Positions 32,676 through 45,100 of a stretch of 64,000 nucleotides of DNA are shown here, one piece after another. Origin of the DNA: CAWJLS01 sp963843755 (GTDB taxonomy: Bacteria > Acidobacteriota > Thermoanaerobaculia > Multivoradales > DATKCC01); assembly GCA_963843755.1 (NCBI GenBank), contig CAWJLS010000010.1:186001-250000 (forward strand). The letters run 5' to 3'. How positions within the stretch are numbered: the first letter of the stretch is position 1; each line of letters opens with the position of its first letter. The translations under genes and the position numbers were made by a program. The notes under the pieces were generated by a model that saw nothing but the letters and a program-made list of their open reading frames with translations, did no database searches and was not told the DNA's origin.

Positions 32676-33176
32676 ATGCATCTAAAACCCTTCGTTTTCT
32701 TCGGTTTGATCGCGTTCACGGCCGCGGCGGCATGGGCTGGTCCACCATCGGATGAGCCCGGGGCGCTTGCGGTCCTTCAACTGGCGCCCCACGATCAGCG
32801 AGCGGTCGTTCGGGTCGGGCGGGGCGATCTTCGAGTCGTCGGCCCCGGGGACTCGCTCCCTCTATTAAGTTCAAAAATTGACAAGGACAAATACGTTTCA
32901 GTTGTCGAGGTTCTCGACGATCGGTTGGTCGTGGAGCTTCACAATCGGGACGGTTCCAAAGAAGGTCGGAGGGCGTGGATCTATCAGATCGCCGCGCCGG
33001 GACAGTCCTCACGTATCCGGTGGATCGATCAGAACGCACCCCCGTCGACGGTACGAGTACCCGCCACGGTGACGGCTGCGGGCGGCGACGAGTCGGCGGC
33101 GCCGACGGCTGAAGAACGGCGATCTCGTGGCCACGGACAGGCTCCGCCGCCGCCCGGTCCGGAGTCGCGCCGATGA
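32676..33176 (+). CDS. Small secreted protein leading the giant-protein operon
   Basis: 166 residues from the ATG at 32676, preceded by AGGTGG; a TTG at 32655 is an alternative. The signal peptide HLKPFVFFGLIAFTAAAAWA is followed by a beta-rich domain: LAVLQLAPHDQRAVVRVG, GPGDSLPLL and YVSVVEVLDDRLVVELHN. It resembles PilP/GspC-type periplasmic domains in its VxEVxxDRVVL-like strand, then a Pro-rich tail. The first half is clearly lower in GC than its surroundings. Its stop overlaps the ATG of the giant gene as ATGA. A role in export or docking of the giant protein is possible but only inferred from position. Confidence 0.72.
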   Translation: MHLKPFVFFGLIAFTAAAAWAGPPSDEPGALAVLQLAPHDQRAVVRVGRGDLRVVGPGDSLPLLSSKIDKDKYVSVVEVLDDRLVVELHNRDGSKEGRRAWIYQIAAPGQSSRIRWIDQNAPPSTVRVPATVTAAGGDESAAPTAEERRSRGHGQAPPPPGPESRR

Positions 33177-36100
33177 GGCGCCGGAGCGGCTGGTGGCCGC
33201 TCGCGGTGCCTCTGCCCGCCTGCCTGGCCCTGCTGCTCGCGCTCTCGCCTCCGTGCCACGGCGGCACGCGCGACGACCATGAGGCGCTCGTCCTGGACCG
33301 TGCCACGAGCACCGCCAAGGTGGCGACCGCGGTCGAGGTTCGCGACCAGGTCGCGGTCGTCGAGGTGGTCGGCGACTACGACAAGAACCTGGCCGACGGC
33401 ACGCTCAACGCGGCACCGCGTGAGGATGTCGCGCGGCGCTTCTACGAGCTCCAGCCGGACGCCTACGACTTCCTGGTCGCCTTCTCGACCTTCGAGTTCG
33501 ATGCCGGCGCCGCGAAGGCCTTCGCCTGGGGCGTCCAGAACACCGACCAGGGAATCGGTCTGCCACAGTTCGACAACAGCGATCTGTTCGGCAGCGACGG
33601 CCGGCTCCAGAGCTTCATCGACATGGAAGCGCTTTCCGGGAGCTCCACCGACCCGCTCGATCCGCGGTTCGAGGAGACGCTCACCACCCTGACCCACGAG
33701 ATCATGCACCGCTGGGGTGCCCGGGTGCACTTCGCGCTACCCGACGGCAGCCCCAGTGACGAGCTCCTGGGGGTCGATGGCTCCCACTGGAGCTTCCTGC
33801 TCGACAGCCGGGCGTCGGTGATGTACGGCAACCGGTGGCGCGACGAGGGCGACGGCACGTTCACCTCGGTCGGAACGCTCAAGTTCTACAGCCCGCTCGA
33901 TCTCTACCTCGCCGGGTTCTATGGGCCGGAGGAGGTGCCGCCGTTCTTCGTCATCGAGGGCTCGGGGGAGGACCCGACCCGCCTGCCGAGCCTCGGCGCG
34001 ACGGTCACGGGAACGCGGCGCGACGTGACCATCGACGACGTGATCGCCGCCGAAGGCCCACGGGTGCCGCCGGCGAGCGAGGCGCCGCATGAGTTCCGGG
34101 TCGCCTTCCTCTTGCTGACCCGCCCGGGCGAGACGGTGACGGACGACATGATCGCCGCCATCGACCGTGTCCGCGCGGCGCTCCAGACGCGCTTCGCCGC
34201 GATGACCGGCGGCCGCGCGGTGATGGACATCGCGGCGCCCGCTTCCGTCGACCAGGATCCCGGTGCTCCCGAGGGCGTCGACGGGGGCGACCTGCGGCCC
34301 GCGGCGGTGCTGAACGACGGCCTGACCTGGCTGCGGAGTCACCAGAACGGGGAGGGCTTCTGGGAGGACACGCCGGCGACCCGCATCCGCGACACGGCGC
34401 TCGCGGCCTCGACCCTGGCCTCGCTCGACCCGCTGTTCGACGGCGGTCCCGCGGCGGCGGCCTGGCTGGCGGATCAGCAGGCCGCGTCCACGGACTCCCT
34501 CGCCCGCCTGGCGATCGCACTCGACTCGCTCGCGGCCGGCGGCTCCGTGCCGCTGCGCGCCGCGCTCCGGGAGCGCGTGAACGCGGACGGTGGCTGGGGC
34601 GTCGCGGCCGGATATGCCAGCGATCCTCTCGACACGGCGCTTGCGGTCACGGCGCTCGTCGGCGATCCGTCGGCGGCGGTCGACGGCGGGATCTCCTACC
34701 TGCTGGCGGCCCAGAACCCGGACGGCGGCTGGTCCAACTTCCCGGGCGGGGCCAGCCGAACCCTGGTGACCACGGAGGTGGTGCGGGCGTTCGAGCGGGC
34801 CGGCCGTCGGGATGCGTTGCCGTCGTCGGTGTTTTCCTGGTTCGGCGGACGGCAGAACGCCGACGGCGGGTTGGGGGACAGCCCATCGACAGTGCACGGC
34901 ACGGCCAACGCGCTCGAAGCCCTCTCGACCACCGGCCACCTGGGCTCGATCGGTGCCGCCGCAGCCAACGCGTACCTGGACACGCACCAGAGCGTCGACG
35001 GGAGCTGGGCCGGCTCGGTCTACTCGACCGCCCTGGCGGTTTCGGCGATCAAGCGCTTCAACTTCCCGAACCTCGCCTTCCTCGAGTCGCCGTCGGTCGC
35101 CCCGCCCAGCCCGCGCGACGGCGAGCGGGTCACCCTCACCGTGCCGGTGGTCAACGACGGCCGCCTGGCGGTCTCCGGCGGGATCGTCCGGCTGGTCGAA
35201 GGCGATCCGGACGCCGGCGGAACGCCGGTGGGCGGGGACGTGACCCTGCCGCCGCTCGCCTCCGGCCAGAGCGCGACCGTTACCGTCACCTGGGACAGCC
35301 TCGACCGGGCGGGGACCAACACGCTCGTCCTGCTGCTCGATCCCGACGATGCCGTGACCGAGCTCTCGGAGCTCGACAACCGGGCTACGGTGGAGGTCGA
35401 GGTGAAGCCGGCGCCGGCCGAGCCAGACCTCGAGCTGCGCCCGGAGGACATCAGCTTCACCCCGGCACAGCCGGCGGAGCTTCCGACCTCCCTCGGCATC
35501 GCCGTCACCGTGCGAAACCTCGGGCAGACCGACGCCGAGGGCGCGGTGGTGCGGCTCTACCGGGGCGATCCCGCGGACGGCGTGACGGTGGGCGAGGAGA
35601 GCCTCCTGGTGCCCCAGCGCTCGTCTGCGGTCGCCACGTTCACCGATCTCCTGGAGACCGCCGGGAGCACTTCCTACACCGCAGTGGCCGACGCAGTCGA
35701 CGCGATCGCGGAGGCGGACGAGACCAACAACCGGGCGAGCGCCACGGTGACGACCGCCGGCACGGTCGATCTCTCCGTTACCCCCGCCGACGTGTCGCTG
35801 GCCGGGGCGGCCTACCTGGACAACGATCTGACCTTCCGGGTCGTCTTCCACAACACCGGCACGCTGGACTCGCCCGACGCGGTGGTGCGCTACCGCGTCA
35901 CCGACGGCGTGGAGACTCGCGAGCTGGGCGGGTCCACGGTGCAGATCGACGCCGGCGGCACGGCCGAGCGCGAGGTCACCTGGCGGGTCGACCTGGTCGG
36001 CGACCTCGAGCTCGTTGCCGAGATCGACCCCGACGACCTGGTGCCCGAGGCGGACGAGGACGACAACGCGGCGCACGTGCCGTTCACGGCGACCGAGGCG

Positions 36101-39100
36101 AGCGAGCCGAACCTGGTGATCGACCGGGGCGCCCTGCGCTTCGATCCGGACCCGGCGCGGGAGGGCGCGGCGCTCGACCTGACCGCGACCGTGCGCAACG
36201 CCGCCGGCGGGACCGTCGCCGACGCCCAGGTCGCCTTCTACGACGGCGACCCGACCCAGGGCGGCACGCGGCTCGGCGTCGCCACCGTGCCCAGCCTGGG
36301 TCCGGGCGAGTCGGCGGACGCGGTCTTCACCTGGTCGCGGGTTCCGAGCGCCGCCGACCGGCTGATCGTCGCGGTCGCCGACCCGGACGACCTGGTGGCG
36401 GAGCTCGACGAGGACGACAACTCGACGTTCGAGATTCTGCAGGTGCTGAGCCTGCCAGACCCGTCGCTCGCGCCGGCGTCGCTGGCGCTCGATCCGGCGT
36501 TCCCGCGCCCCGACCAGCCGGTCACCCTGACGGTCGAGGTGTCGAACCTGGGTGAGCAGGAGCTGAGCGGGCTGGTCGTACGCGCGTTCGACGACGGCGT
36601 TCCGTTGGGTGGCGATCAGACCGTCGCGTCGCTTCCCGGTCTGGGCGCCGCGACGGCGACCTTCGTCTGGACCGTCGGTCCCGCGGACGGCGAGGCGCGC
36701 CAGGTCACGGTCCGGGTCGATCCCGACGGCGCGGTGGAGGAGGGCTCCGAGGCGAACAACGAGGCCTCGATCCCGATCACCGTCCAAGACGGCGACTTCT
36801 TCGTCACCTACCGCTATCTCTCGCCCAACGGCGATGGCGTCCAGGACACGACCCAGCTCTTCTTCCGCCTGCCGGCGGCCACGCCGGTGGCGGTCGAGGT
36901 GGTGGACGCGGTGCGCAACGAGGTGGTGCGCCGGGCCGAGCTGGGGACGGTCGCGGGCGGGCAGTTCGAGTGGGACGGGCGCGACGACCGGGGGCGGCTG
37001 GTGCGCGACGCCGACTACAGGCTGCGGCTCGTCGACCTCTCCGGGGCGGTCCTCGGCACGACGACGGTCAGCGTCGACACCGACCGGTTGTCGCTGCTCA
37101 AGGCGGCGGGGACTCCCTACGAGGCCTTCACCAACCTGACGTGCGACCTGCCGTTCGTGTCGGCGCCCGAGGTCACCGGCGATGAGCAGTGGCTCTACTT
37201 CGCGGTCGAGCAGGCGGGCGATGCGGTCTATCCGCCGGGGATCTATCGCATACGCCCGGACGGCTCGGACCTTGCGCAGATCGTGCCCGCCGCGTTCTTC
37301 GACGGCACGGTGCCGGCGGATCTGGTGATCTCCGGCGACGGCTCGAAGATCGCCTTCTACCGCATCCAGTCCTCGCCGTTCTTCCGCGAGCTCTGGGTCG
37401 CCAACGGCGACGGCTCGCAGCTCACCGAGCTGGTCAACTCGGAGGATCCGAACCGTTCGGAGCTCCCCTACGGGTTCACCGCCGCCGGCGACGCGCTGGT
37501 CGTCTACCGTTCGCCCAACCGGATCTACCGCCGGCCGGTCGACGGCGTCAGCTCGGCTGAGCTGCTGCTCCAGGCGTCGGTCGCGGACGAAGTGCTGTCA
37601 CCGGACGGGCGCTTCCTTTTCTACACCGACCTGAACGTCGGCGCGCCGCGGCTGCTCGACGTCGACGGCGGCGAGGTCGTCTCCTTGCCGCCGGTCACGG
37701 TGGCCACGGACGGTGCCCGGTTCTCCCCGGACGGAAGCCAACTGGCTCTGGCCGACCTCGACAGCGGCCGGGTCGTGGTCGTCGGAACGGACGGAGCCGT
37801 TCTCCGGAGTCTCGACTTTCCGACCGAGCCGGCGCCGCCCGAGGTTCTCGATGTGATTCCCAACCTCGACCCCGCGGCCGACGTCCCGACCCTGCTCGAG
37901 GAGATGAGCTGGGCACGCTCGGGCACCGAGCTCGCCGTGACGGTTCTCTACGGTGGAGTTTGCAGCGGTGGCGACTATGGCCGGATCGTCCGGTTCGACC
38001 TCGGCAGCGGAGAGGTCGAGACCGTCGCTTACACCCAGCCGCGGGACAACTGCTTCAGCTATCACGTCTCGACCTGGGACGGCTCCGGCTGGGTGGAGCG
38101 CGGGGTGCTGCACGCCGGGTTGCGCTACGAAGGGCTCCGGCTCGACCTGGCGGACTCTCTGCCGGACGCCGACGGCGAATACAAGGTGCGGATTCGCCAG
38201 ACGGGGCAGGAGGCGGCTCACGTCGAGGCCGTCGGGCTCTCGGCCTACGACACGCTCCACCGCCCGAGCGAGGCCTTCGTGGTCGGCGGGGCGGACGCCC
38301 TCGCCCTGGTGACCACGTTCGACGGCGACGTCCTCGATCTCCACGACAAGACCATGGAGGTGCGCTGGTCCGGCGTGCCGGCCGAGGGCGGTGCGACGCT
38401 CGAGCTGGTGGCGCGGGAGGAGACGCTGTCCGACCGTAACGCCAGCCCGTTCCACTACCCGGCGGGCGACGGAGGCTCCTACAGCGTGCTTGCCGCGGGC
38501 GGTGCGCCGATGGTGGTGGACGGCGAGCAGACCGCCGCCGACGGCCTGGTTCAGCCGCTGTTCCGCCAGTGGAGCGCTCCGGACACCGGCCACCCGTCGG
38601 CGGAGGTCGTCGGCTACGCCTCGAGCGACGGCGAGAGCCTGTACGCCGCCCTCGACTTCACGGTGGACAACACCCTCGACGGCACCGCCGACTGGGCGGC
38701 GCTCGAGGTGCTCACCGCCGACGGCTGGCGCCAGCTCGAGGTGACCACCGCCGACACCGCCTGGGGGCGCGTCGGGTTCACCCGGACCGCGGGGGTGCAC
38801 TACCGGCACAAGTACTACGAGTTCCGGGTCCCGCTGAGCGAGATCGGGGTCGATCCGGGCGCCGTCGTCGAGATCCGCTTCGCCGCCTACGGTACCGCCG
38901 CGCTCCTGCCTGAGGAGGACTTCCTGCCGCACTTCGGCGGCGCGCTGTGGGACCCCAACGACCGTGCCCTGCTCTACACCGGTGACGAGCTCGGCCAGCC
39001 GTCCTATGTCCTCTTCCTGGACGAGGACAACCGGACCGTACCGGTCTTCTCGACCTGGAACGCCTTCGAGTCGCCGCGATTTTCGCCCACCGGCAGGCTC

Positions 39101-42100
39101 CTCTTCTTCGAGTCCTCCGACGCCCGCAACGACCCCCAGAGCTCCTGCTACCTGCGCGGCTACAACGACTCGTGGGCCTTCCGCTCGCTGCTCAACCTGA
39201 CCGCCGATCTCCGCCCGCGGCGGTCGGCGACCCTCTCCGGAGTCCTGCTCGAAGGGACCGCCGCCGACGTCCACTTCGACCGCTACACGCTCGAGTACGC
39301 GACCGTCGAGCAGCCCGACGTCTGGCACGCCATCCAGGCACCGAGCGCCCGGCCGGTGGTCGACGGCCGGTTCACCACCTGGGTGCCGCCGGGCCCCGGG
39401 TCCTATCTCGTGCGCTTGACCTCGTACGACCTGGCCGGCAACCGGCGGCGGAGCATCCGCCGGGTGGTCTCCTCCGACGCGCCGTCGATCACCGACCTGT
39501 CGCTGACCCCGGATCTCGTCTCGCCCAACGGCGACGGGGTCCGCGACACGGCGGACATCCACTACCGGGTGCTGCAGCCGGTCCACCTCGACTTCCGGTT
39601 CTTCGACCGGGACGGGGTCCGGGTGCGCACCATCCGCCGGGACGAGTCGGCGATCGGGGCCGAGGTCGACGTCCCCTGGGACGGGCGGGACGACCAGGGG
39701 CTGCCGCTGCCTGACGGCGAGTACCGGATGACGGTACAGAGCTACGAGCTGTTCGTGACGCTCGACTCGACAGCGCCGGAGGTCACCGCCCTGCTCCAGG
39801 GCGCGAAGCAATGTGTCGAGTCGAGTTTGGCGCAGCAGTCGGTCGTGGGGGTCGATCCGTCGATCGGGTACCAGGTCGACGAGCCGAACCTCGAGAGTGT
39901 GACGGTCGAGACGGGGGAGGGCGCGATGCCGGTCTCCTGGTCCCCCATCCTGGGTCCGTCGGAAGACGCGGCCGGGAGCGTGGACCTGAGCCTCGCGGAG
40001 CTGGTCGACCACAGCTTCCGCGTCCAGGCGATCGACCGGGCCGGCAACCGGGCCACGGCGGCCACCGGGCTCGCTCCCGAAGAGCTGATCGTCACCGGCT
40101 TCGGCCGGCTCGAGCTCAATCCGGCGACCGGCCAGCTCCGGCCGTTGAACCCGTTGCCCTGCTCCGGGGCCACGTTCGCGCTCGAGCAGGGCGACGCCCG
40201 GTTCGCGGTGGCGGAGTCGATCGCGCCGGACCTGTCGACGATGGCCGTCGAGGTGCAGCCGGTACCGAGCGTCGACGGGATCCCGCGCTTCGATCAGCTC
40301 GATCCGAACGGCTGGTTCGCGACCCCGGTCACCCAGTTCGACCGTCCCGGTTCGCCGATCCCGCCGGAGACCTTCGCGTTCGACTGGGGCATGGAGAGCG
40401 TGACGCCGGGCGTGCTGACGGCGGTTCGCCTCCACGCGGTCGACACCACCGGCCGCGACCATCTGTCCGACCTGTTCTCGGTGCAGACCGACGGCATCAC
40501 GTTCCACGGGGTGCTGGAGGACGATCCCGCGCTGCGTGCGGCGCTGCCGGAAGACGAGCGCGACCGGCTGGTGCTGTGGGGCGAGGAGCTGGTGGCCGAG
40601 GATCTCGAGGACGTGACGCTCTATCTGTCGAGCGACGAGGATCCACGCTACGCCACGCCGCGGGCGATTCCGGCCTCGGTGGTGCTCGACGGCAAGTTCG
40701 CCTTCACCGCCGAGGACTGGCAGGCCTGCCTCCACTACGAGGGCTACGTGGTCGCCACCACCGTGCCCACCTTCGATCCGGTGTCGGGTCAGACCGTGCG
40801 CCGGACCCTGACCACCGACAGCGCCGGCTTCCGGTTCCCGTGCCTCGCGGTCTCGGCGACGATGGAGCCGTTCGCCATCGGCGCTTGCAACCAGCCGGCT
40901 CCGACCTCTGTGCGGACGCTCTCCGTTCACGTCGAGTCGCTCGACCAGCGTCCCCTCCAGCTTCTGACTGTCGAGGGCCCGGACGAGACCGGCACCTCGG
41001 AGGTGCTGTTCAGCGTCAACGAGCCCGCCTCGGGCAGCGACTTCAGCTTCGACTTCGACACGGCGGACATCCCGGAGGGTGCCTACCCGTTGTCTGTCCG
41101 GCTGACCAACGTCGACGGCCAGCGGGCGACCGCGGCGGCGACGCTGGTCGTCGATCGCACCGCGCCCAGCCGCCTCGAGATCACCTACCCGGTCGATGGC
41201 CAGCGGGTCTGCGGCGTCCAGGAGGGGCCGAGCTCGGTGGTCCACATCGAGGGCACCATCGAGGACAACCTCGGCGCCTTGTTCATCCTGGAGGCGGGGC
41301 AGGGGCAGGAACCGGAGAGCTGGCGCCAGATCAACACGATCGGCGTCCCGCCCCTCAGTCCGCAAGGTGGTTCCTTGGCGCTCTCCGAGCTGCCCCGGCG
41401 GGTGAGCGGGCGGCTGGGTTCCGTGGCGGACACCAGCGGCGAGCTCTCCCTTCGGCTGCGGGCGACCGATCATGGCGGTGCCCAGGTCTGCACCGAGCCG
41501 ATCGTGTTCACGTTCGACGGCCGCCTGGACGGGGCGGCTGCCTCCCTCGATCGGGAGCTCCTGTCGCCCGACGGCGACGGCGTCCTCGACGAGGTGACCT
41601 TGAGCGTCGCGGCCGGCGAGCCGACCTCGGTCGACGCCGTGGTCGTGCCGGCGGACTACGACCCGACGTTCGACACCTGCAGCCCGACGGGAGGTTTGGT
41701 GCGCACCCTGTTCACCGACCTGCCGGTTTTCGACGTCGGCCAGGCGGTATGGGACGGGCGCGACGACCTCGGAGGGGTGGTTCCCGACGGCTGGTACGGC
41801 ATCGCGCTGACCTTCCGCGACGGCTGCGGCAACGAGGCGGTCCTCACCCGTTGCCTGGAGGTCGACACGACACCGCCGGATCTCGCGATCGCCCACCCCA
41901 CGACGTCGAGCCCGTTGACCCAGATCGTCGAGGTTCTGGGCTCGGTCCACGATCCCCACCTCCAGTCCTGGACGCTCGAGTACGGCGTCGGCAGCGATCC
42001 CGCCACCTGGGCGCGGATCGACTCCGGCGATCGCGACCAGGCGGATGAGGTCCTCGGCTCCTGGAACACCTTCGGTCTCGGCGGCGGCTACACGCTGCGG

Positions 42101-45100
42101 CTCTCCGCGGTCGACACCCTGGGCAACGCCGCCGAGGTGCGGGTGCCGCTGACGATCTCGACCAGCCTCGAGCTGCTCCAGTACCTCGAAGCGTTGCCGC
42201 GGCCGTTCTCGCCCAACGGCGACGGGCGGCGGGACGAGCTGACCATCCGCCTCGGCCTGGAGAACGAGGCGCAGGTCGACGTCACCGTCCTCGATGGGTC
42301 GGACGTGCCGGTGCGCACGCTGCGCTCCGGCGCCCTGCTCCAGCCGGGGGCCGCCGTGGTGACCTGGGACGGCCTGGACGACGGCGGTCAGCCCGTGCCC
42401 GACGGGAGCTACCAGGTCGTGGTCCTCGCCCGCCTCGCCTCCGATCCGGCCGTCACCCAGGAGGAGCGGGTCAGCACTGTGCTCGACGCGACGCCCCCGC
42501 TGCTCCGGTTCGACCGGCCGACCGACGGCTCGTTCGTGCCCTCCGCCGGGGCGATCGAGGCGACGATCCAGGACGAGCACCTGGGCGAGTACGTGGCCTC
42601 CCTGACCGATCAGCCCCAGGCGCCGACCTGGACCGAGATCGCCCGCGGGACCGAGCCGCGCACGGACTACCCGCTCGGCTCGCTCGCCGACCTCGACGAG
42701 GGGGACTACGGCCTGCGCCTGGAGGCGGTCGATCTGGGAGAAAGCCGTTCCGAGCAGGTGATCCGGTTCGTCGTCGACGACGCCGCGCCAGTAGTCACCC
42801 TGTCCGCACCGCTCGACGGCAGCTTCTTCGACGGCGCCGCGCCGGTGCCGGTTTCCGGAGCGATCGACGAGGAGAACCTGGATACCTGGGTGCTCGAGGC
42901 CGGCGCTGGTACCGCGCCGACCGAGTGGACCACGATCGCCGCCGGCAGCCAGCTCCCGGTGCCGGAGCCGCTCGGCGCCTGGAACCTCTCCGGTGTCGCC
43001 GACGGGGTCTACGTCCTGCGGTTGACGGCGACCGACCGGGCCGGGCTGTCGGGCTCGGCGCAGGCGGCGGTGACGGTCGACGCCACGCCGCCGGCGCTCG
43101 CCATCACCACGCCGGCGGCCGGCGGCTACGTCACCGGTCCCACGGTGATCTCCGGAACGGCGACCGACGCCCACCTGGTGAGCTACGAGATCGCCCTGGC
43201 CGCCGGCTCCGGGGCTCCGTTCTCGGTGCTCGGGACGGGCGCCGCGCCGGTGAGCGACGGCGCGCTCTTCCAGTGGCTCGCGCTGCCTCCCGACGGGCCG
43301 TACACCGTCCGCCTGCGCGCCACCGATGCCGCCGGCAACCAGGCCTCCACCGTGCGCGAGGTGACCGTCGATACGGCGCCGCCGGCGCCGCCCGTGGGGC
43401 TGGTGGTCCAGGTCGAGGACCAGCGCGACGCTCACCTGATCTGGCAGCCGAGCACGGAGCCCGACCTGGAGGGGTACCAGGTCGACCGGGACGGTCGACG
43501 CGTGACCTCCCAGCCCCTGGCGAGCCCCTCGTTCGTCGATCCGAACCTGGCCGACGGCGAGTACTCCTACACCGTCGTCGCGGTCGACCGCGCAGGGCAG
43601 GAGAGCGGGCCCTCGGCGCCGCGGGTGGCCCGGGTCGACGTCTCACCGCCCGCGGCGGAGATCCAGATCCCCGCCGACGGCGCCCGGGTCGGCGGGCTGG
43701 TCGACATCACTGGCACGGCCCACAGCGCCGACGACTTCAAGGAGTACCGCCTGGTGGCCGAGCCGGCGGCCGGCGGCGCTGCCCAGCTCCTGCGCACCAG
43801 CCCGGTGCCGACGCTCTCCGACCTGCTGGCCCAGTGGGACGTGAGCGCGCTACCGGAAGGGGCCGCCTACACCCTCCGCCTGGAGGCCGAGGACCTGTCG
43901 GGCAACGTGGCGACGGCGACCGTGGCGGTCACCATCGACAACCAGCCGCCAGCGGCGCCCACCGGGCTCACCGCGACCGTGACGGGGGCCGACGTGGCCC
44001 TCGTCTGGGACGCCGGCGCCGAGTCCGACCTGGCCGGCTACCTGCTCTACCGCGACGGCCGGCTGGCCAACGCCACCGGCGCGGTGATCGGCAGCCTCGA
44101 TCCCTTCGTCTTGAGCGCCACCGCCTACGACGACTCGGACCGGCCGGACGGCACCTTCCTCTACGAGGTCTACGCCATCGACCGGGCGGGCAACGTCAGC
44201 GACCCGTCGGCACCGGTCGAGGCGACGGTCGAGACCGGTCCGCCGGCGGCGGCTCTCGTGCAGCCCGCGGACGGAACGGAGTTCGAGACCGATCTCTACC
44301 TCCTCGCGACCAGTGAGGACAGCGACGTCGACCGGGTCCAGATGCAGGTTCGCGAGGCGGGGAGTGGGGCGTGGACCGACCTCGGAGCCACGATCGAGGA
44401 CGAGCCCTGGGAGACCGACTGGGATCCGGCCGCCGCCGGCCTGCCCTACGGCGACTACGACCTGCGGGCGGTCGCCACCGACTTCGGCGGCTCGACCGAC
44501 CCGTCGCCGGTGGCGATCACCGTCACGTACACCGATCTCACGCCGCCGGCGCGGGTCACCGGCCTGACGGCCGCGGTCGACGGCGCGGAGGTCACCCTGG
44601 CCTGGGACGCGAACACGAGCGATCCGGATCTCGACGGCTATCAGGTGGAGCGGACCGCCTCGAACGGCTCGACCGTGCGCCTGACCACGGCCTCGGTCCA
44701 GGCGACGACCTTCACCGACTCCGGGGTGACCGAGGGCCGCTTCACCTACCGGGTGATCGCGGTCGACGAGATCGGCAACGAGGCCGACGGGTCGGATGGA
44801 GCCGAGGCCCGGATCTACACGCCGGTGCTCGCCCAGCCCTTCACGCCCATCCGGGAGGCGGGCGTCGACTTCGTCGGGCACGGGGCGGCGACGAACGGGA
44901 CCGTCGAGGCGTCGCTCGCCACCGCCGGCGGAGCGTCGCAGCTCGCGCCGGTCGCGAGCGACGCCGACGGCGCCTTCACCTTCACGGACGTGGCGCTGTC
45001 GGCCGGCGTCAACCAGCTCACGGTGACCGCCGTCGACGCCGACGGCAACCGCAGCAAGCCGGCGACGGCGCGAGTGGTCTCGGGCGCGGCGCCGTCGACG

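Noticed and set aside
37598..43435. A 1945-codon minus-strand frame opposite the giant gene
   Set aside because: Same cause; composition is dominated by R, V, G and D with no signal peptide, motif or start context.
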